The translations under genes were made by a program, and so were the position numbers. This document shows positions 9,211 to 19,045 of a DNA stretch of 64,000 bases, piece by piece; positions within the stretch are counted from its first letter, which is position 1; every line of letters starts with the position of its first letter. This stretch comes from JAILZP01 sp037444185 (GTDB lineage Bacteria; Bacillota; Desulfotomaculia; Desulfotomaculales; Desulfocucumaceae). The notes under the pieces are model-generated. The model was not told where the DNA came from. It was given only the letters and a program-made list of their open reading frames with translations, and did no database searches. The DNA is taken from contig JBBIMW010000008.1 of the NCBI GenBank assembly GCA_037444185.1, positions 1-64,000 on the forward strand, written 5' to 3'.

Positions 9211-9987
9211 TTACTTGCGCAGATTATTGGCCATTCCCCACATCTCATCGGCCATTCTCAGCGCCCTGGCATTAAGTTGGTATGCCCTCTGGGACTCCAG
9301 CAACCCGGTCATTTCCACAGCCAGGTCGACATTTGAGGATTCCAGACTCTTTTGGACAATCTCCCCCAGCCCGTTCTGGCCGGGCACCCCTTCCTCCTCG
9401 GTTCCGGCCTCCGCGGCGGCCCGGTATAAATTACCGCCCAGAGACCTAAGGGCCGACGGATTCGGGAAATCACATATGGTGATGTCCATCAGTTCCGCCA
9501 CCGTCCCGTCGGCGGAACTCACCCTGATTTTGCCGTTTTTATCCACCAGCATTTCCCGGTACCCCTCGGGCAGTGTCACTTCGGGGTACAACCTGTAGCC
9601 TTCCTGGGTAACCAGCTCTCTGTCGGCATTCAGCCTGAAGTTTCCATCCCTGGAATAGGCAATGCTTCCATCGGGCAAAGACACTTTGAAAAAACCCCGG
9701 CCGCTGATGGCCAAGTCCGCCTCCCTGCCCGTTTCCCTGAGCACGCCCTGCTGGAAAACCCTGGCCACCGCAACCACCCGGGACCCGGAACCGTGCAATG
9801 GTCTTTTCCCCGAAACCGGCACCGGTCTTCCCGAATCCGACATCTTTTCGTAGACCAGGTCGGCAAAGGATGGTTTTTCCCCTTTATACCCGTCCGTGTT
9901 AACGCCGGCAATATTGCCCGCCCCGATGTCCATGCGGGCCTGCTGCACATTGATGCCGGACGCGCTGTTGTAAAGGGATCTGATCAT
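9211..9987 (-). CDS. flgG: Flagellar basal-body rod protein FlgG
   Basis: Distal rod subunit. The N-terminal rod/hook signature (IRSLYNSASGINVQQARMD, then NTDGYKG) and the C-terminal flg_bbr motif (SNVDLAVEMTGLLESQRAYQLNARAL) are present; the middle has AISGRGFFKV and YSRDGNFRLN. Length of 258 residues is typical. It follows flgF with a 1-nt gap. Assigning flgF to the upstream gene and flgG to this one follows the usual order and is less certain than their class. Confidence 0.88.
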   Translation of the reverse strand: MIRSLYNSASGINVQQARMDIGAGNIAGVNTDGYKGEKPSFADLVYEKMSDSGRPVPVSGKRPLHGSGSRVVAVARVFQQGVLRETGREADLAISGRGFFKVSLPDGSIAYSRDGNFRLNADRELVTQEGYRLYPEVTLPEGYREMLVDKNGKIRVSSADGTVAELMDITICDFPNPSALRSLGGNLYRAAAEAGTEEEGVPGQNGLGEIVQKSLESSNVDLAVEMTGLLESQRAYQLNARALRMADEMWGMANNLRK

Positions 9988-9988
9988 T

Positions 9989-10765
9989 TTACCTCACCGT
10001 CCCCACCCGGTTTATGGCACTGTCCAGCAGTCCGTCATGGGCCTGCATCAGCTTCTGCCCGGCCTCGTAGGACCTCATTATTTCCATAATATTGACGATT
10101 TCCGAGGCGACCTCCACATTGGATTTTTCCAGGAATCCCTGGGCAACCCCCGGCTTCGCCGAGGGTGTGCCCCCACCGGCGGGAGCGCTGAAATAGCCGT
10201 TACCCTCCTTTGTCAGCCGGGACTTGTCGGTAAAATCCACAATCAGTAGTTTTACCTGGCTGTTTTCAGCGGTGGTGATCACTCCTTCGGGACTCACTGT
10301 AAAACTGTCCCTTCCCACCTGTACCGGGCCGTCCTCCCCCACTATCCGGTGCCCCCTGGAATTGACCAGAAAGCCCTCGGCATCCCTTTGCAGCTCACCG
10401 TCCCTGGAGTAAAGGACACCCCCTCCGTCTCCGCCGGCCTCAAAGACAAAAAACCCCTCACCTGACAGCGCAAGATCGGTTTCCCTGTCCGTCTCACGGA
10501 GCACCCCCGGGCCATGTTCGGTAAAAACCCCGGTGACCATGGCGCCCTGATTGGTGCGTCCAACCACCCTCCAGCCGCCGGGCCGGTATCCGCCCACTCC
10601 CACCCGGACCTTTTCCTGCAGTATGAGGTCTGGGAAAGAAGCCGTCTGCACCTTGTCCTGTTTAAATCCAGTGGTGGAAACATTGGCCAGGTTATTGGTG
10701 GCTGTATCCATGCGGGCCTGCAGCACTCCCAGCCCGGTGGCCGCTGTATAAATCCCCCTGATCAT
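9989..10765 (-). CDS. flgF: Flagellar basal-body rod protein FlgF
   Basis: Rod subunit related to FlgG. It has the N-terminal motif GIYTAATGLGVLQARMD with NNLANVSTTGFKQ, the central LALSGEGFFVFE and YSRDGELQRD, and the C-terminal SNVEVASEIVNIMEIMRSYEAG. It begins at an ATGA overlap with the fliA stop, so the rod genes are translated directly after the flagellar sigma factor. FlgF versus FlgG is assigned from order. Confidence 0.85.
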   Translation of the reverse strand: MIRGIYTAATGLGVLQARMDTATNNLANVSTTGFKQDKVQTASFPDLILQEKVRVGVGGYRPGGWRVVGRTNQGAMVTGVFTEHGPGVLRETDRETDLALSGEGFFVFEAGGDGGGVLYSRDGELQRDAEGFLVNSRGHRIVGEDGPVQVGRDSFTVSPEGVITTAENSQVKLLIVDFTDKSRLTKEGNGYFSAPAGGGTPSAKPGVAQGFLEKSNVEVASEIVNIMEIMRSYEAGQKLMQAHDGLLDSAINRVGTVR

Positions 10766-11523
10766 AGCCTTGCCCCCTTTCCATACCTTTCCGCCAGTAT
10801 CTTCCTGAGCCTTTGTATCGCCCTGCCGTGCAGCTGACAGACCCGGGACTCCGAAACCTCCAGCACCAGGCCTATCTCCCTCAGGGTCATCCCCTCCTGG
10901 TAATACAGAGCCAACAGCAGCCGTTCCTTCTCCGGAAGGGATTTAACGGCCTCACCCAGAATCATTTTACCCTCCTCCTCCTCCACCAGTTCCAACGGGT
11001 CGGGACTTTCAGGATCCTGTACCAAGTCCCCCAGCGTGAATCCATTGCTGTCCGGCGCCGTCAGATTCTCATCCAGTGAAACGGCAAAGGCCCGGTGGTA
11101 ATATGATTCCAGCTTCCTCAAATCCTGCACGGATAATGCCAGCTCTCCGGCCAAGGCCGCCTCGCTGAGCTTTTCCTCCCTTTCCAGCCTGTCCCTGGCC
11201 GACTTCAGATCCTGCAGCTTCTGCCACAATGTCCTGGGCAACCAGTTGGCCTTCCGGATTTCATCGATCATTGATCCCCTGACCCGCCGGTATGCGTACG
11301 TTTCAAAATCTATGCCCATATCCGGGTCGAATTTTTCCACAGCCTCCAACAGTCCGAACACCCCGCAACTCTCCAGGTCTTCCTGTCCCATGAAGGCTGG
11401 AAGGCGTATGGCCAGCCTTCCAGCGAGATGTTTTACCAGCCAGAGATATGACACCACCAGCTGATTCCTTAGGGAGCCGCTTTTTGTGCGCCCGTATTCT
11501 TTCCATATTTCCTCACCGCTCAT
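10762..11523 (-). CDS. fliA: Flagellar sigma factor, sigma-28
   Basis: Directs RNA polymerase to late flagellar promoters and is inhibited by FlgM. Sigma region 2 (HLAGRLAIRLPAF, FDPDMGIDFETYAYRRVRG), region 3 and region 4 (LPEKERLLLALYYQEGMTLREIG, then VSESRVCQLHGRAI) are visible. ATG 11523 has AGGGAG about 10 nt upstream; an alternative TTG at 11547 overlaps flhG. A matching sigma-28 promoter is present at 50.6 kb, consistent with an active regulon. Confidence 0.95.
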   Translation of the reverse strand: MSGEEIWKEYGRTKSGSLRNQLVVSYLWLVKHLAGRLAIRLPAFMGQEDLESCGVFGLLEAVEKFDPDMGIDFETYAYRRVRGSMIDEIRKANWLPRTLWQKLQDLKSARDRLEREEKLSEAALAGELALSVQDLRKLESYYHRAFAVSLDENLTAPDSNGFTLGDLVQDPESPDPLELVEEEEGKMILGEAVKSLPEKERLLLALYYQEGMTLREIGLVLEVSESRVCQLHGRAIQRLRKILAERYGKGARL

Positions 11524-11539
11524 GAGGGCCCCACTCCCT

Positions 11540-12463
11540 TTAGCCAAACAGCCTTGTCAGCCGCCGTATAAAACCCATGGCCCCGACCGCCGAAAAGGGC
11601 CCGCCCCCCTCCTGCCGGCGGCCGGTAACGAGATACCTGGCCATGTTGGAAATGCTCAGTGCCGCCGGACTGTGCGGGTGAAACATACTGAAGGGCTCCT
11701 GGTCCTTGACGGCCTGACTGACCATCCTGTCTTCAGCTATCCAGCCTATGCTGCTCACACTGATTTGCAGGAACTGTCCCACCACCTTTTCCATACGCTG
11801 GGCCGTCCTCAAAGCTTCCCTTTCATCTCCGGCCCTGTTTATCACCAGCATAACCTCCGGGTGCATCTTGAACATGGCCAACACCTTAATCAGGCTGTAG
11901 GCGTCGGTAAGGGAGGTCGGCTCCGGCGTGACCACCACCATCACTTCATTGGCGGCGGCCACAAAGCCCAGTACATTTTTCGATATGCCCGCCCCGGTGT
12001 CTACAATCAGAAAATCGGCCTCCCGGTCAAAATACGATAAAGACTCGATGACCTCCTGACGCCTGGCATTGTCCAGATTGGCCAGTTCCAGAAATCCCGA
12101 CCCGCCCGAAACCAGCTTCACGCCGCACGGCCCGGGGATTATTATGTCTGCAATATCTTTGTTTCCGTATAGGCAGTCAAACAGTGTGCCGGGTGGAGTA
12201 ATGCCCATCAACACCTCGGCGTTGGCCAGCCCCAGGTCAGCGTCGAATATTACCACCCGCTTTCCCATGGCCGCCAGGGTTATGGCCAGGTTTACCACCA
12301 GGCTGGTCTTCCCTACGCCGCCCTTGCCGCTGGAAACCGCGATCACCCTCGCCCCTTGGCCGCCGGGGCCTTCGGCGGCTGTTCCCTTTTTAATATTGCT
12401 GTCGCTGGAAGCCTTGATTATTTTATTTTTTTTAAAAGCGGATCCGGAGTCCCGGTTCCACAT
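11540..12463 (-). CDS. flhG: FlhG (MinD-like ATPase, flagellar number regulator)
   Basis: Deviant Walker A motif SSGKGGVGKTSLVVNLA, then VIFDADLGLANAEVLMG and the Walker B region FLIVDTGAGIS. Acts with FlhF on flagellar number and placement and with the C-ring. A basic N-terminal extension (NRDSGSAFKKNK) precedes the P-loop. ATG 12463 has GGGGGGAG at good spacing; the start overlaps flhF by 32 nt. Confidence 0.93.
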   Translation of the reverse strand: MWNRDSGSAFKKNKIIKASSDSNIKKGTAAEGPGGQGARVIAVSSGKGGVGKTSLVVNLAITLAAMGKRVVIFDADLGLANAEVLMGITPPGTLFDCLYGNKDIADIIIPGPCGVKLVSGGSGFLELANLDNARRQEVIESLSYFDREADFLIVDTGAGISKNVLGFVAAANEVMVVVTPEPTSLTDAYSLIKVLAMFKMHPEVMLVINRAGDEREALRTAQRMEKVVGQFLQISVSSIGWIAEDRMVSQAVKDQEPFSMFHPHSPAALSISNMARYLVTGRRQEGGGPFSAVGAMGFIRRLTRLFG

Positions 12464-13640
12464 ATCGGTCAACTCCCCCCAGCAGAAGACCGGCCAATTT
12501 TTTCGGATTGACAGATGTTATGTCGTCGGGAACATTTTGCCCGTAAGATACGAAGGCCACTGGAACCCCCGTCCTGCAAACCACATTCATAATCGACCCG
12601 CAGGAATCGGTCTCATCCAGCCGGGTAAAGATCATCTTGGTATACCCTATTTTCTGAAACTCAACGGCGGTCCTGATCAGATCCGCACCCTTTGTGGTGC
12701 TGCTTAAGACCAGGTATATTTCCCTGCCGCTTCCCACCGGCTCCAGCAGTTTGTTCAACTTCAGCATCATGCCGGCGTTTTTCGGATTGACCCCGGCCGT
12801 ATCCACCAATATCATGTCCTTGTCGGCATACCTGTCCACCGCTTGAACAAGCTCTTCCCTGCCCCCCGCCTGTTCCACCGGGGCGCCGATAAGCCCCCCG
12901 AAGTATTTGAGCGTCTCCAGCTGGCCCGGCCAGTGCCCGTTATGGCCGGCAGAAATCAGGACAACGGACTTTTTTTCATATATACTGTAGTGCGTGGCCA
13001 GCTTGGCCATGGACAATGTTTTTCCCGCCCCCGACGGCCCCACGAAGGCGCATATCCTGTGCCTGGGCGAAGGCCTGTAGGCTGGCTCCAGGAGTCTGGA
13101 TATTTTCCCCTTCAGTAACACCATCAGTCCGTCATACATTTCGGGCGCGTAATCCCGGCCGTCCACCACCTCTTCGATGTTAACCACCAAATTCTCCACA
13201 ATGCTCTCATGTATTTCCAGGCTGGTAAGAATTTTCTTCCAGTTTTGATTTATTTCTCTATCGACTGTAAAATTACCTTTATTTTTAAGAATTATGTCGA
13301 AAGGAACTTCGGAATCGCCGCACCGCCGGCCGCAAGTCCTCCGGCCGTCCCGGTCAAGACTCTTCCTGATGCCGCCGGAATCAAATTTCCTGAGCAAATC
13401 CAGCAATCTCCCGGCGCCATGATCCCCACCCCAGGCAAGTCTCGGTATATCCGCCGGAACTGTTTTTTTGCGATCGTCCATGGCGGCTGTTACTTCCATC
13501 ATCCTTGGCGAAAACAAATCAAACAGGCCTTTGCGCGGCAGCTTGTAGCTGCTGATAATCACCGCGTCGGGCCCCAAATCCTCCCGGATCAGCTTCAACG
13601 CCTCATGCATGTCCCTGACCACATATTTCTTTATCTTCAA
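12432..13640 (-). CDS. flhF: FlhF (SRP-type GTPase)
   Basis: SRP-family GTPase that sets flagellum position. The N-terminus has VRDMHEALKLIREDLGPDAVI. The NG domain has the P-loop FVGPSGAGKTLSMAKLA, the G3 motif LVDTAG and the G4-type motif TRLDETDSCGS. It starts at TTG 13640 in a TTGA overlap with the flhA stop. The region between the N-terminal segment and the GTPase domain is variable and charged, as in other FlhF proteins. Confidence 0.94.
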   Translation of the reverse strand: MKIKKYVVRDMHEALKLIREDLGPDAVIISSYKLPRKGLFDLFSPRMMEVTAAMDDRKKTVPADIPRLAWGGDHGAGRLLDLLRKFDSGGIRKSLDRDGRRTCGRRCGDSEVPFDIILKNKGNFTVDREINQNWKKILTSLEIHESIVENLVVNIEEVVDGRDYAPEMYDGLMVLLKGKISRLLEPAYRPSPRHRICAFVGPSGAGKTLSMAKLATHYSIYEKKSVVLISAGHNGHWPGQLETLKYFGGLIGAPVEQAGGREELVQAVDRYADKDMILVDTAGVNPKNAGMMLKLNKLLEPVGSGREIYLVLSSTTKGADLIRTAVEFQKIGYTKMIFTRLDETDSCGSIMNVVCRTGVPVAFVSYGQNVPDDITSVNPKKLAGLLLGGVDRYVEPGLRIRF

Positions 13641-15712
13641 TTAAGCACCACCGTCCCCACGACCTCCGCTTCCACACCCGGAGAGATTTCATTGAGGGAT
13701 AGTACGGTCAAGCCGGACACGTGTCTTTCCGCAAATCTCTTCAGGGGCATCCTGACCCGGGGCGAGCAGAGCACCACCGGGGCCGCCCCCTTTAATGCGG
13801 CCTTCTCCACCGTTTCATGAACCGACTCCAGCAGTTGCCTGGCCAGACCGGGCTCCAGCACCGGGTAATTGCCCAACTGGGTGGGCTGAATGGAGTCTGA
13901 CAGCATCTGCTCCACTTTTGGGTGCAGGGTGATAACCGCCAGCTTGTTTTCGCTGTTCACGTACTGCCGGCAGATGGTCCTGGCCAGTGCCTGCCTGACA
14001 TGGTCGGTAATAAAATCAGTGTCCCTATTCATACGGACTCCGTCGGCGACGGCCTCCAGCACCGAAACCAGATCCCTTACCGGCACCCTCTCCCGCAGCA
14101 GGTTCTGCAGCACCTTCTGAATATCTCCCAGGGCGATTACATCGGGGGAAAGATCCTCCAGCACCGCCGGGTCCTTCTCCCTGACGGCATCCAGGAGCTC
14201 CCTGACCTCCTGCCTGCCCAGGAGGTGATGGGCGTTGCCCTTGATAAACTCGGTAAGGTGGGTAACCAGCACCGTGGAACAATCCACCACCGTCATTCCC
14301 ATCAATTCGGCCTTCTCTTTTTCCGTGGGGGGTATCCACCGGGCAGCCAGGCCGAAGGTGGGCTCCCTGGTGGGTATACCGTCGATTACCGCCTCCCCGC
14401 CGGTGGGGTCCATGGCCAGGTAATAGCCCGGCATCAGCTCTCCGGAGGCGCTTTCCTCACCCCGCAGCTTGAATACATAGCCGTTGGGGGGAAGTTGCAA
14501 ATTGTCCCGGATTCTGATGGGCCGGACGTAAATGCCCATTTCCGCCGCGCACTGCCGGCGCACTGCGGACAGCCTGCCCAGCAGGTCCCCGCCCTGGTTC
14601 TCGTCGGTAAGGGGGATCAGACTGTACCCTATTTCTATCTGCAGGGGGTCCACCTGAAAGAAAGTGGTTACACTTTCGGGCTCCCTTTTCTGTTGCGCCT
14701 TTGACTGGGCGGCGGCTTCCCGCCGGGCCGCTTCATCGTCACTGCTTCTCTTTGTCAGCCTGAACGCCGCATAGCCGGTCCCTGCGGCCATGGCCATAAA
14801 CAATAAGTTCGGCATGGCCGGAATAAGTCCCAGTACGAACATAATGCCGGCCACCAAGAAAAGCAACTTCGGAAAGCGGGTGAACTGCCAGGAAATCTCC
14901 TGCCCCAGACTGCTGTCCGAAGTGGCCCTGGTCACCAGTATTCCCGCCGAGGTCGATATCAACAGGGCGGGCACCTGGGCCACCAGGCCGTCTCCAATGG
15001 TCAGCACGGTGTATATCCTCAGGGCCTCACCGATGGACATGTCCATCATGGCAAGACCGATGGCGATGCCGCCCACAATATTGATCAATGTAATCAATAT
15101 TCCGGCGATGGCGTCCCCCCGCACGAATTTACTGGCGCCGTCCATGGCCCCGAAAAAGTCCGCCTCCCGCTGCAATTTCTTTCTTCTTTCCCGGGCCTCG
15201 GACTCGCTGATCAGCCCGGAATTGAAATCGGCGTCTATGCTCATCTGTTTGCCGGGCATGGCGTCCAGAGTGAACCTTGCCGCCACCTCGGCCACCCTTC
15301 CGGCGCCATTGGTGATTACCACAAACTGTATAATGGTAATGATTATAAAAACAATAAACCCCACCAGGAAATTATTGCCAGCCACAAATGTGCCGAAGGC
15401 CTCAATCACATTGCCGGCCTGGGCCTCCCCCAATATCATTCTGGTGGACGATATGTTCAGTGCCAGGCGGTACAGGGTGGTCACCAGCAGCAGGGCGGGA
15501 AAAACCGAAAACTGCAGCGGCTCGGTGGTGAACATGGTAATCAGCAGTATCACCAGTCCCAGCCCGATGCTGATGGCCAGGAAAATATCCAGCAAGACCG
15601 GCGGAAGGGGGATGATGATCATAAGCAGTATGCCTATAACACAGGCAGCTATCATCATGTCCGCATGTTTCTTCAGCTGTCCCCAAATGGTCGCCGGGCT
15701 AACCGTAGCCAT
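13637..15712 (-). CDS. flhA: Flagellar export gate protein FlhA
   Basis: Export-gate ring of the flagellar type III system. About eight N-terminal membrane segments (for example IGILLMIIIPLPPVLLDIFL) and the FHIPEP-region cytoplasmic loop (GKQMSIDADFNSGLISE) are followed by a large soluble C-terminal domain. The 691-residue length is standard. The ATG has GGGAGGGGGGAAG upstream. It lies between flhB and flhF in conserved order. Confidence 0.97.
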   Translation of the reverse strand: MATVSPATIWGQLKKHADMMIAACVIGILLMIIIPLPPVLLDIFLAISIGLGLVILLITMFTTEPLQFSVFPALLLVTTLYRLALNISSTRMILGEAQAGNVIEAFGTFVAGNNFLVGFIVFIIITIIQFVVITNGAGRVAEVAARFTLDAMPGKQMSIDADFNSGLISESEARERRKKLQREADFFGAMDGASKFVRGDAIAGILITLINIVGGIAIGLAMMDMSIGEALRIYTVLTIGDGLVAQVPALLISTSAGILVTRATSDSSLGQEISWQFTRFPKLLFLVAGIMFVLGLIPAMPNLLFMAMAAGTGYAAFRLTKRSSDDEAARREAAAQSKAQQKREPESVTTFFQVDPLQIEIGYSLIPLTDENQGGDLLGRLSAVRRQCAAEMGIYVRPIRIRDNLQLPPNGYVFKLRGEESASGELMPGYYLAMDPTGGEAVIDGIPTREPTFGLAARWIPPTEKEKAELMGMTVVDCSTVLVTHLTEFIKGNAHHLLGRQEVRELLDAVREKDPAVLEDLSPDVIALGDIQKVLQNLLRERVPVRDLVSVLEAVADGVRMNRDTDFITDHVRQALARTICRQYVNSENKLAVITLHPKVEQMLSDSIQPTQLGNYPVLEPGLARQLLESVHETVEKAALKGAAPVVLCSPRVRMPLKRFAERHVSGLTVLSLNEISPGVEAEVVGTVVLN

Positions 15713-15749
15713 GTGCTTCCCTCCCCCCGTTCTGTCTCCCGTCTCCCTG

Positions 15750-16829
15750 TCAGTATTTGCGCCACCCGTAAGAATCTCTCCTTAGCCTTAACACCATGGC
15801 CAGCACCTCGGCCACGGTTTGATACAGTTCGGCGGGTATTTCCCTTCCCAAGTCCACCTGCTGAAACAAGGCCCGGGCCAGGGGCGGGTTTTGCACCACC
15901 GGGATCCGGTTTTCCACGGCTATTTCTCTCAGTCTGGCGGCCACATCCCCGGCCCCCTTGGCCACCACCACCGGGGCGCCGGTCACACCCTCCTCATATT
16001 TGAGGGCCACCGCGTAATGTACGGGGTTGGTGACAACCACCGTGGCCCGGGGCACTTCCCGCCGGATGCTGTTCATTACCACCTCGCGCTGCCTCCTGCG
16101 GAGCCAGCCCTTAATCTGGGGGTCGCCCTCGGTTTGCTTGTATTCGTCCTTGACCTCCTGCTTTGTCATGCGCAGTTTTTTAAGGAAGCTGTAACGCTGG
16201 TAGTAGAAATCCGCCAGGGCCAGCAACAGGTAGACCCCTCCCCCGGCGGCCGCCACCGAGATGACCGCGGCCGTCACCTCCGTCATTTCCTGGGCCGGGT
16301 GCTTGAAATAGACCAATAGCAGCCCGGGAATGTATTTTGCCGCCACCAGGTAGCTGACCACGCCCACCACAACGACCTTCAGTATGCTTTTTAAAAGCTC
16401 CACCAGACTGTCAACGCTAAATATCCTTTTGAACCCCTCCAGGGGGTTGATCCTCTCCAGTTTGGCCATCACCGCCTCCGGGGCCAGGAGAAACCCGCTC
16501 TGCATGACATTGGAAAGTACGGCGGCAAGTACTATCACCGCCAGCACCGGGGCAAACGCCAGCAGCGCTTCCATCAGTGCTCCGGCAATGGCCCAGTACA
16601 ATTGATTATCCTGGAGCCCTATGGAAAAACAATTTGTATAATACCAAGTCAGCCGCCTTTCCAGTCCGGCCGTCGAATCCTGGCTGACGGCGTAAAACAG
16701 CGCCACGGCGGCCATCAATACAACGGCGGCGGAAAGATCCTTGCTTTTGGCCACCTGGCCCTTTCGCCGGGCCTCCTGAAGCCTTCTCGGGGTCGGCTGC
16801 TCGGTTTTCGCCTGACTGGTTTCAGCCAC
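15750..16829 (-). CDS. flhB: Flagellar export switch protein FlhB
   Basis: Controls the switch from rod/hook to filament export. The N-terminus has EQPTPRRLQEARRKGQVAKS and four membrane segments. The autocleavage motif NPxH is present as VVVTNPVHYAVALKYEE, where cleavage occurs between Asn and Pro. It starts at GTG and overlaps fliR by 8 nt. Confidence 0.97.
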   Translation of the reverse strand: MAETSQAKTEQPTPRRLQEARRKGQVAKSKDLSAAVVLMAAVALFYAVSQDSTAGLERRLTWYYTNCFSIGLQDNQLYWAIAGALMEALLAFAPVLAVIVLAAVLSNVMQSGFLLAPEAVMAKLERINPLEGFKRIFSVDSLVELLKSILKVVVVGVVSYLVAAKYIPGLLLVYFKHPAQEMTEVTAAVISVAAAGGGVYLLLALADFYYQRYSFLKKLRMTKQEVKDEYKQTEGDPQIKGWLRRRQREVVMNSIRREVPRATVVVTNPVHYAVALKYEEGVTGAPVVVAKGAGDVAARLREIAVENRIPVVQNPPLARALFQQVDLGREIPAELYQTVAEVLAMVLRLRRDSYGWRKY

Positions 16830-17598
16830 CCTGGACCAATCCCTTCAACAATGTGTACAGATTCCTTTCCATCATCCTGAACAGCGACTGAAACACAACT
16901 CCCAACAGGGGAACCATGATGGCCAGGGTTAAAATGCCCAGCCCGATTTTAACCGGAAAGCCAAGTATGAATATATTCATCTGGGGCGCCGTTCTGCCCA
17001 AAAGGCCCAAACAAACATCCACAATCAGCATCACCGCGATCACCGGCGCGCTGATCTGCACCGCCACCGTAATCATCCCGGCGAAGGCACGGATCAGCAC
17101 CATCACTCCCTCCCCGCTGAACACAGCGGTGTTCAGTGGTAAAATCTCAAAGCTCCTGGCCAACCCCATAATCACCATGTGGTGTCCGTCCAGGATAAAA
17201 AACAGCACTATCCCCGTAAGGTAAAGGAACTTGGCCGTAAGGGTGATCTGACCCCCAACCGCCGGGTCAAAATAGCTGGACATTATAAATCCGATGTGCA
17301 GGTCGAAAATCTGTCCCAGAATATTCAGAATCTGCAGTATCATATTACAGATCAGCCCGGTTAAAAGCCCGACGCCCACTTCTCCGGCCAGGGCCAGCCC
17401 GAGACCGGCAAGGCCGCCTGCGACGGGCTGCTGGGGTGGCGGCGCCATGGGCAGCACCAGTATTGATATCACAAAGGCCACGCCCGCCTTCACCGCTCCC
17501 GGCGTATTGGGGCCGCCGAAAATGGGAACGGCCACCACAAAAGAACTGATCCTTGCAAATATCAAAAGAAATGTAACGGCCAGATCGTAATTAAGCAT
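16822..17598 (-). CDS. fliR: Flagellar export protein FliR
   Basis: Integral membrane export-gate component. It has about six hydrophobic segments, including ARISSFVVAVPIFGG, which is characteristic of FliR/SctT. The 258-residue length is normal. It follows fliQ and overlaps flhB, so gate genes P, Q, R and B are contiguous. Confidence 0.95.
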   Translation of the reverse strand: MLNYDLAVTFLLIFARISSFVVAVPIFGGPNTPGAVKAGVAFVISILVLPMAPPPQQPVAGGLAGLGLALAGEVGVGLLTGLICNMILQILNILGQIFDLHIGFIMSSYFDPAVGGQITLTAKFLYLTGIVLFFILDGHHMVIMGLARSFEILPLNTAVFSGEGVMVLIRAFAGMITVAVQISAPVIAVMLIVDVCLGLLGRTAPQMNIFILGFPVKIGLGILTLAIMVPLLGVVFQSLFRMMERNLYTLLKGLVQGG

Positions 17599-17617
17599 GG
17601 CGGCTGTCTCCCGGGCC

Positions 17618-17887
17618 CTATTTCACAACCTGGGGGATCTTGGCGTACAAGTCCAATGTGTAGCCCACCAGCACATTGGCTATCCACGGGGCCAGCACAA
17701 TCAACAGTAAAAGCACCACCAGCAGCTTGGGCACAAAGGTGAGAGACTGCTCCTGTATTTGGGTGGTGGCCTGCAGAATGCTGATAATAAGCCCCACCAG
17801 CATACCGCCCGCCAGTACGGGCACCGCTATAATCAGCACCATCATCAGCGCATCCCTGACTATCTGAATAACCAGCGAATCAGTCAT
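17618..17887 (-). CDS. fliQ: Flagellar export protein FliQ
   Basis: An 89-residue two-helix export-gate component. The first helix carries the family signature LVGLIISILQATTQIQEQSL. I take ATG 17887 because AGGAG lies just upstream and MTDSLVIQIVRDA is the family N-terminus; the longer frame to 17980 adds an unrelated arginine-rich stretch. Confidence 0.95.
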   Translation of the reverse strand: MTDSLVIQIVRDALMMVLIIAVPVLAGGMLVGLIISILQATTQIQEQSLTFVPKLLVVLLLLIVLAPWIANVLVGYTLDLYAKIPQVVK

Positions 17888-17987
17888 AATTCTCCTCGCA
17901 TACCCCCACGCCGCCTGCAGCGGCACCCTCAAAGGATGCAAATAACGCCCTGTCTCCTGACAGAATAAGGAATACAGCATAAGCTGT

Positions 17988-18731
17988 TTAGAAGCTTTCC
18001 ACCAGGGACTTTACCACCAGGTACCAGCCGTCCACCATAATAAACAGCAACAGTTTGAACGGCAGGGAGATCATCACCGGCGGCAGCATAAACATGCCCA
18101 TGGACATCAAGGTGCTGGCCACCACAATATCTATCACCAGAAAGGGCACGTACAGCATAAATCCCATCTGAAAGGCGGTCTTCAGCTCACTGATGACAAA
18201 GGCCGGGGCCAGCACCGACAGCGGCACGTCTTCAGCGCTCCGGGGGCGTTCGGATCCGGCAATGGCCATAAACAGGGCCAGGTCCTTCTCCCTTGTCTGC
18301 TTCAGCATGAAAGCCCTCAGTGGCTTGTACGCCTCATCCAGGGCCTGCTGCTGGGAAATGCGGTTCTCCAGGTAAGGCTTGAGGGCCCTTTCATTGATCT
18401 GTCCATACACCGGAGCCATGATAAAAAAAGTAAGGAACAAGGCCAAACCAATCAGCACCTGGTTGGGCGGGGTCATAGGGACGCCTATGGCCCCCCGCAA
18501 AAGGGAAAGCACCACTATAATCCTGGTAAAGCTGGTCACCATCAGTATAAAGGCCGGCGCCACGGCAATCATAGTGATCAGCAGCAGCAGCTTGACGCTG
18601 TCCACCACTTCTTCCGGCCTGTCCGTGGGACTCACCCTGAGGTCAATTCCCGGCAGCGGCTGGGCGCAGGCCGCCGCAGGAAAGAGTACTATACCGGCAA
18701 TTAACGCTATCAGGCAAATTTTCCGACTCAT
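17988..18731 (-). CDS. fliP: Flagellar export protein FliP
   Basis: Core of the export gate. It has an N-terminal signal peptide, as usual for FliP, then the family motifs MVTSFTRIIVVLSLLRGAIG, PPNQVLIGLALFLTF and a C-terminal VASTLMSMGMFMLPPVMIS. The 247-residue length is typical. ATG 18731 has GGGAGA at 9 nt. Confidence 0.97.
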   Translation of the reverse strand: MSRKICLIALIAGIVLFPAAACAQPLPGIDLRVSPTDRPEEVVDSVKLLLLITMIAVAPAFILMVTSFTRIIVVLSLLRGAIGVPMTPPNQVLIGLALFLTFFIMAPVYGQINERALKPYLENRISQQQALDEAYKPLRAFMLKQTREKDLALFMAIAGSERPRSAEDVPLSVLAPAFVISELKTAFQMGFMLYVPFLVIDIVVASTLMSMGMFMLPPVMISLPFKLLLFIMVDGWYLVVKSLVESF

Positions 18732-18758
18732 TGCCAGATCTCCCGATGTCAGAATAAA

Positions 18759-19043
18759 TTATAAAGGTTGTTTCACCGGCTCCGGCAGCTCATCCAGCTC
18801 CCTGATGACATGAAAAGCATTGTCTGAATGGGCCAGCAATATATACCTGCCCCCCACCTCCACCAGGCTGACGGCTGTTTTAGGCCCTATGGCCACCTGC
18901 TCCACCAGCCGCATGCGACGATTCCCCCCATAATAGAAGGGACGCCTGGCCAAGCCGTACTTTATGGAAAAATAGGCCAGGGCGGCCACCAGCGGAAGTA
19001 AAACAATAATTTTGACCGCTGCAATAAGCAAATCACTATCCAC
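18759..19043 (-). CDS. fliO: Flagellar assembly protein FliO
   Basis: A 94-residue protein with one N-terminal membrane helix and a small cytoplasmic domain (MRLVEQVAIGPKTAVSLVEVGG), the typical FliO layout. FliO helps assemble the FliP/FliR complex. It starts at GTG, immediately after the FliN-like gene and just before fliP. Confidence 0.85.
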   Translation of the reverse strand: MDSDLLIAAVKIIVLLPLVAALAYFSIKYGLARRPFYYGGNRRMRLVEQVAIGPKTAVSLVEVGGRYILLAHSDNAFHVIRELDELPEPVKQPL

Positions 19044-19045
19044 TT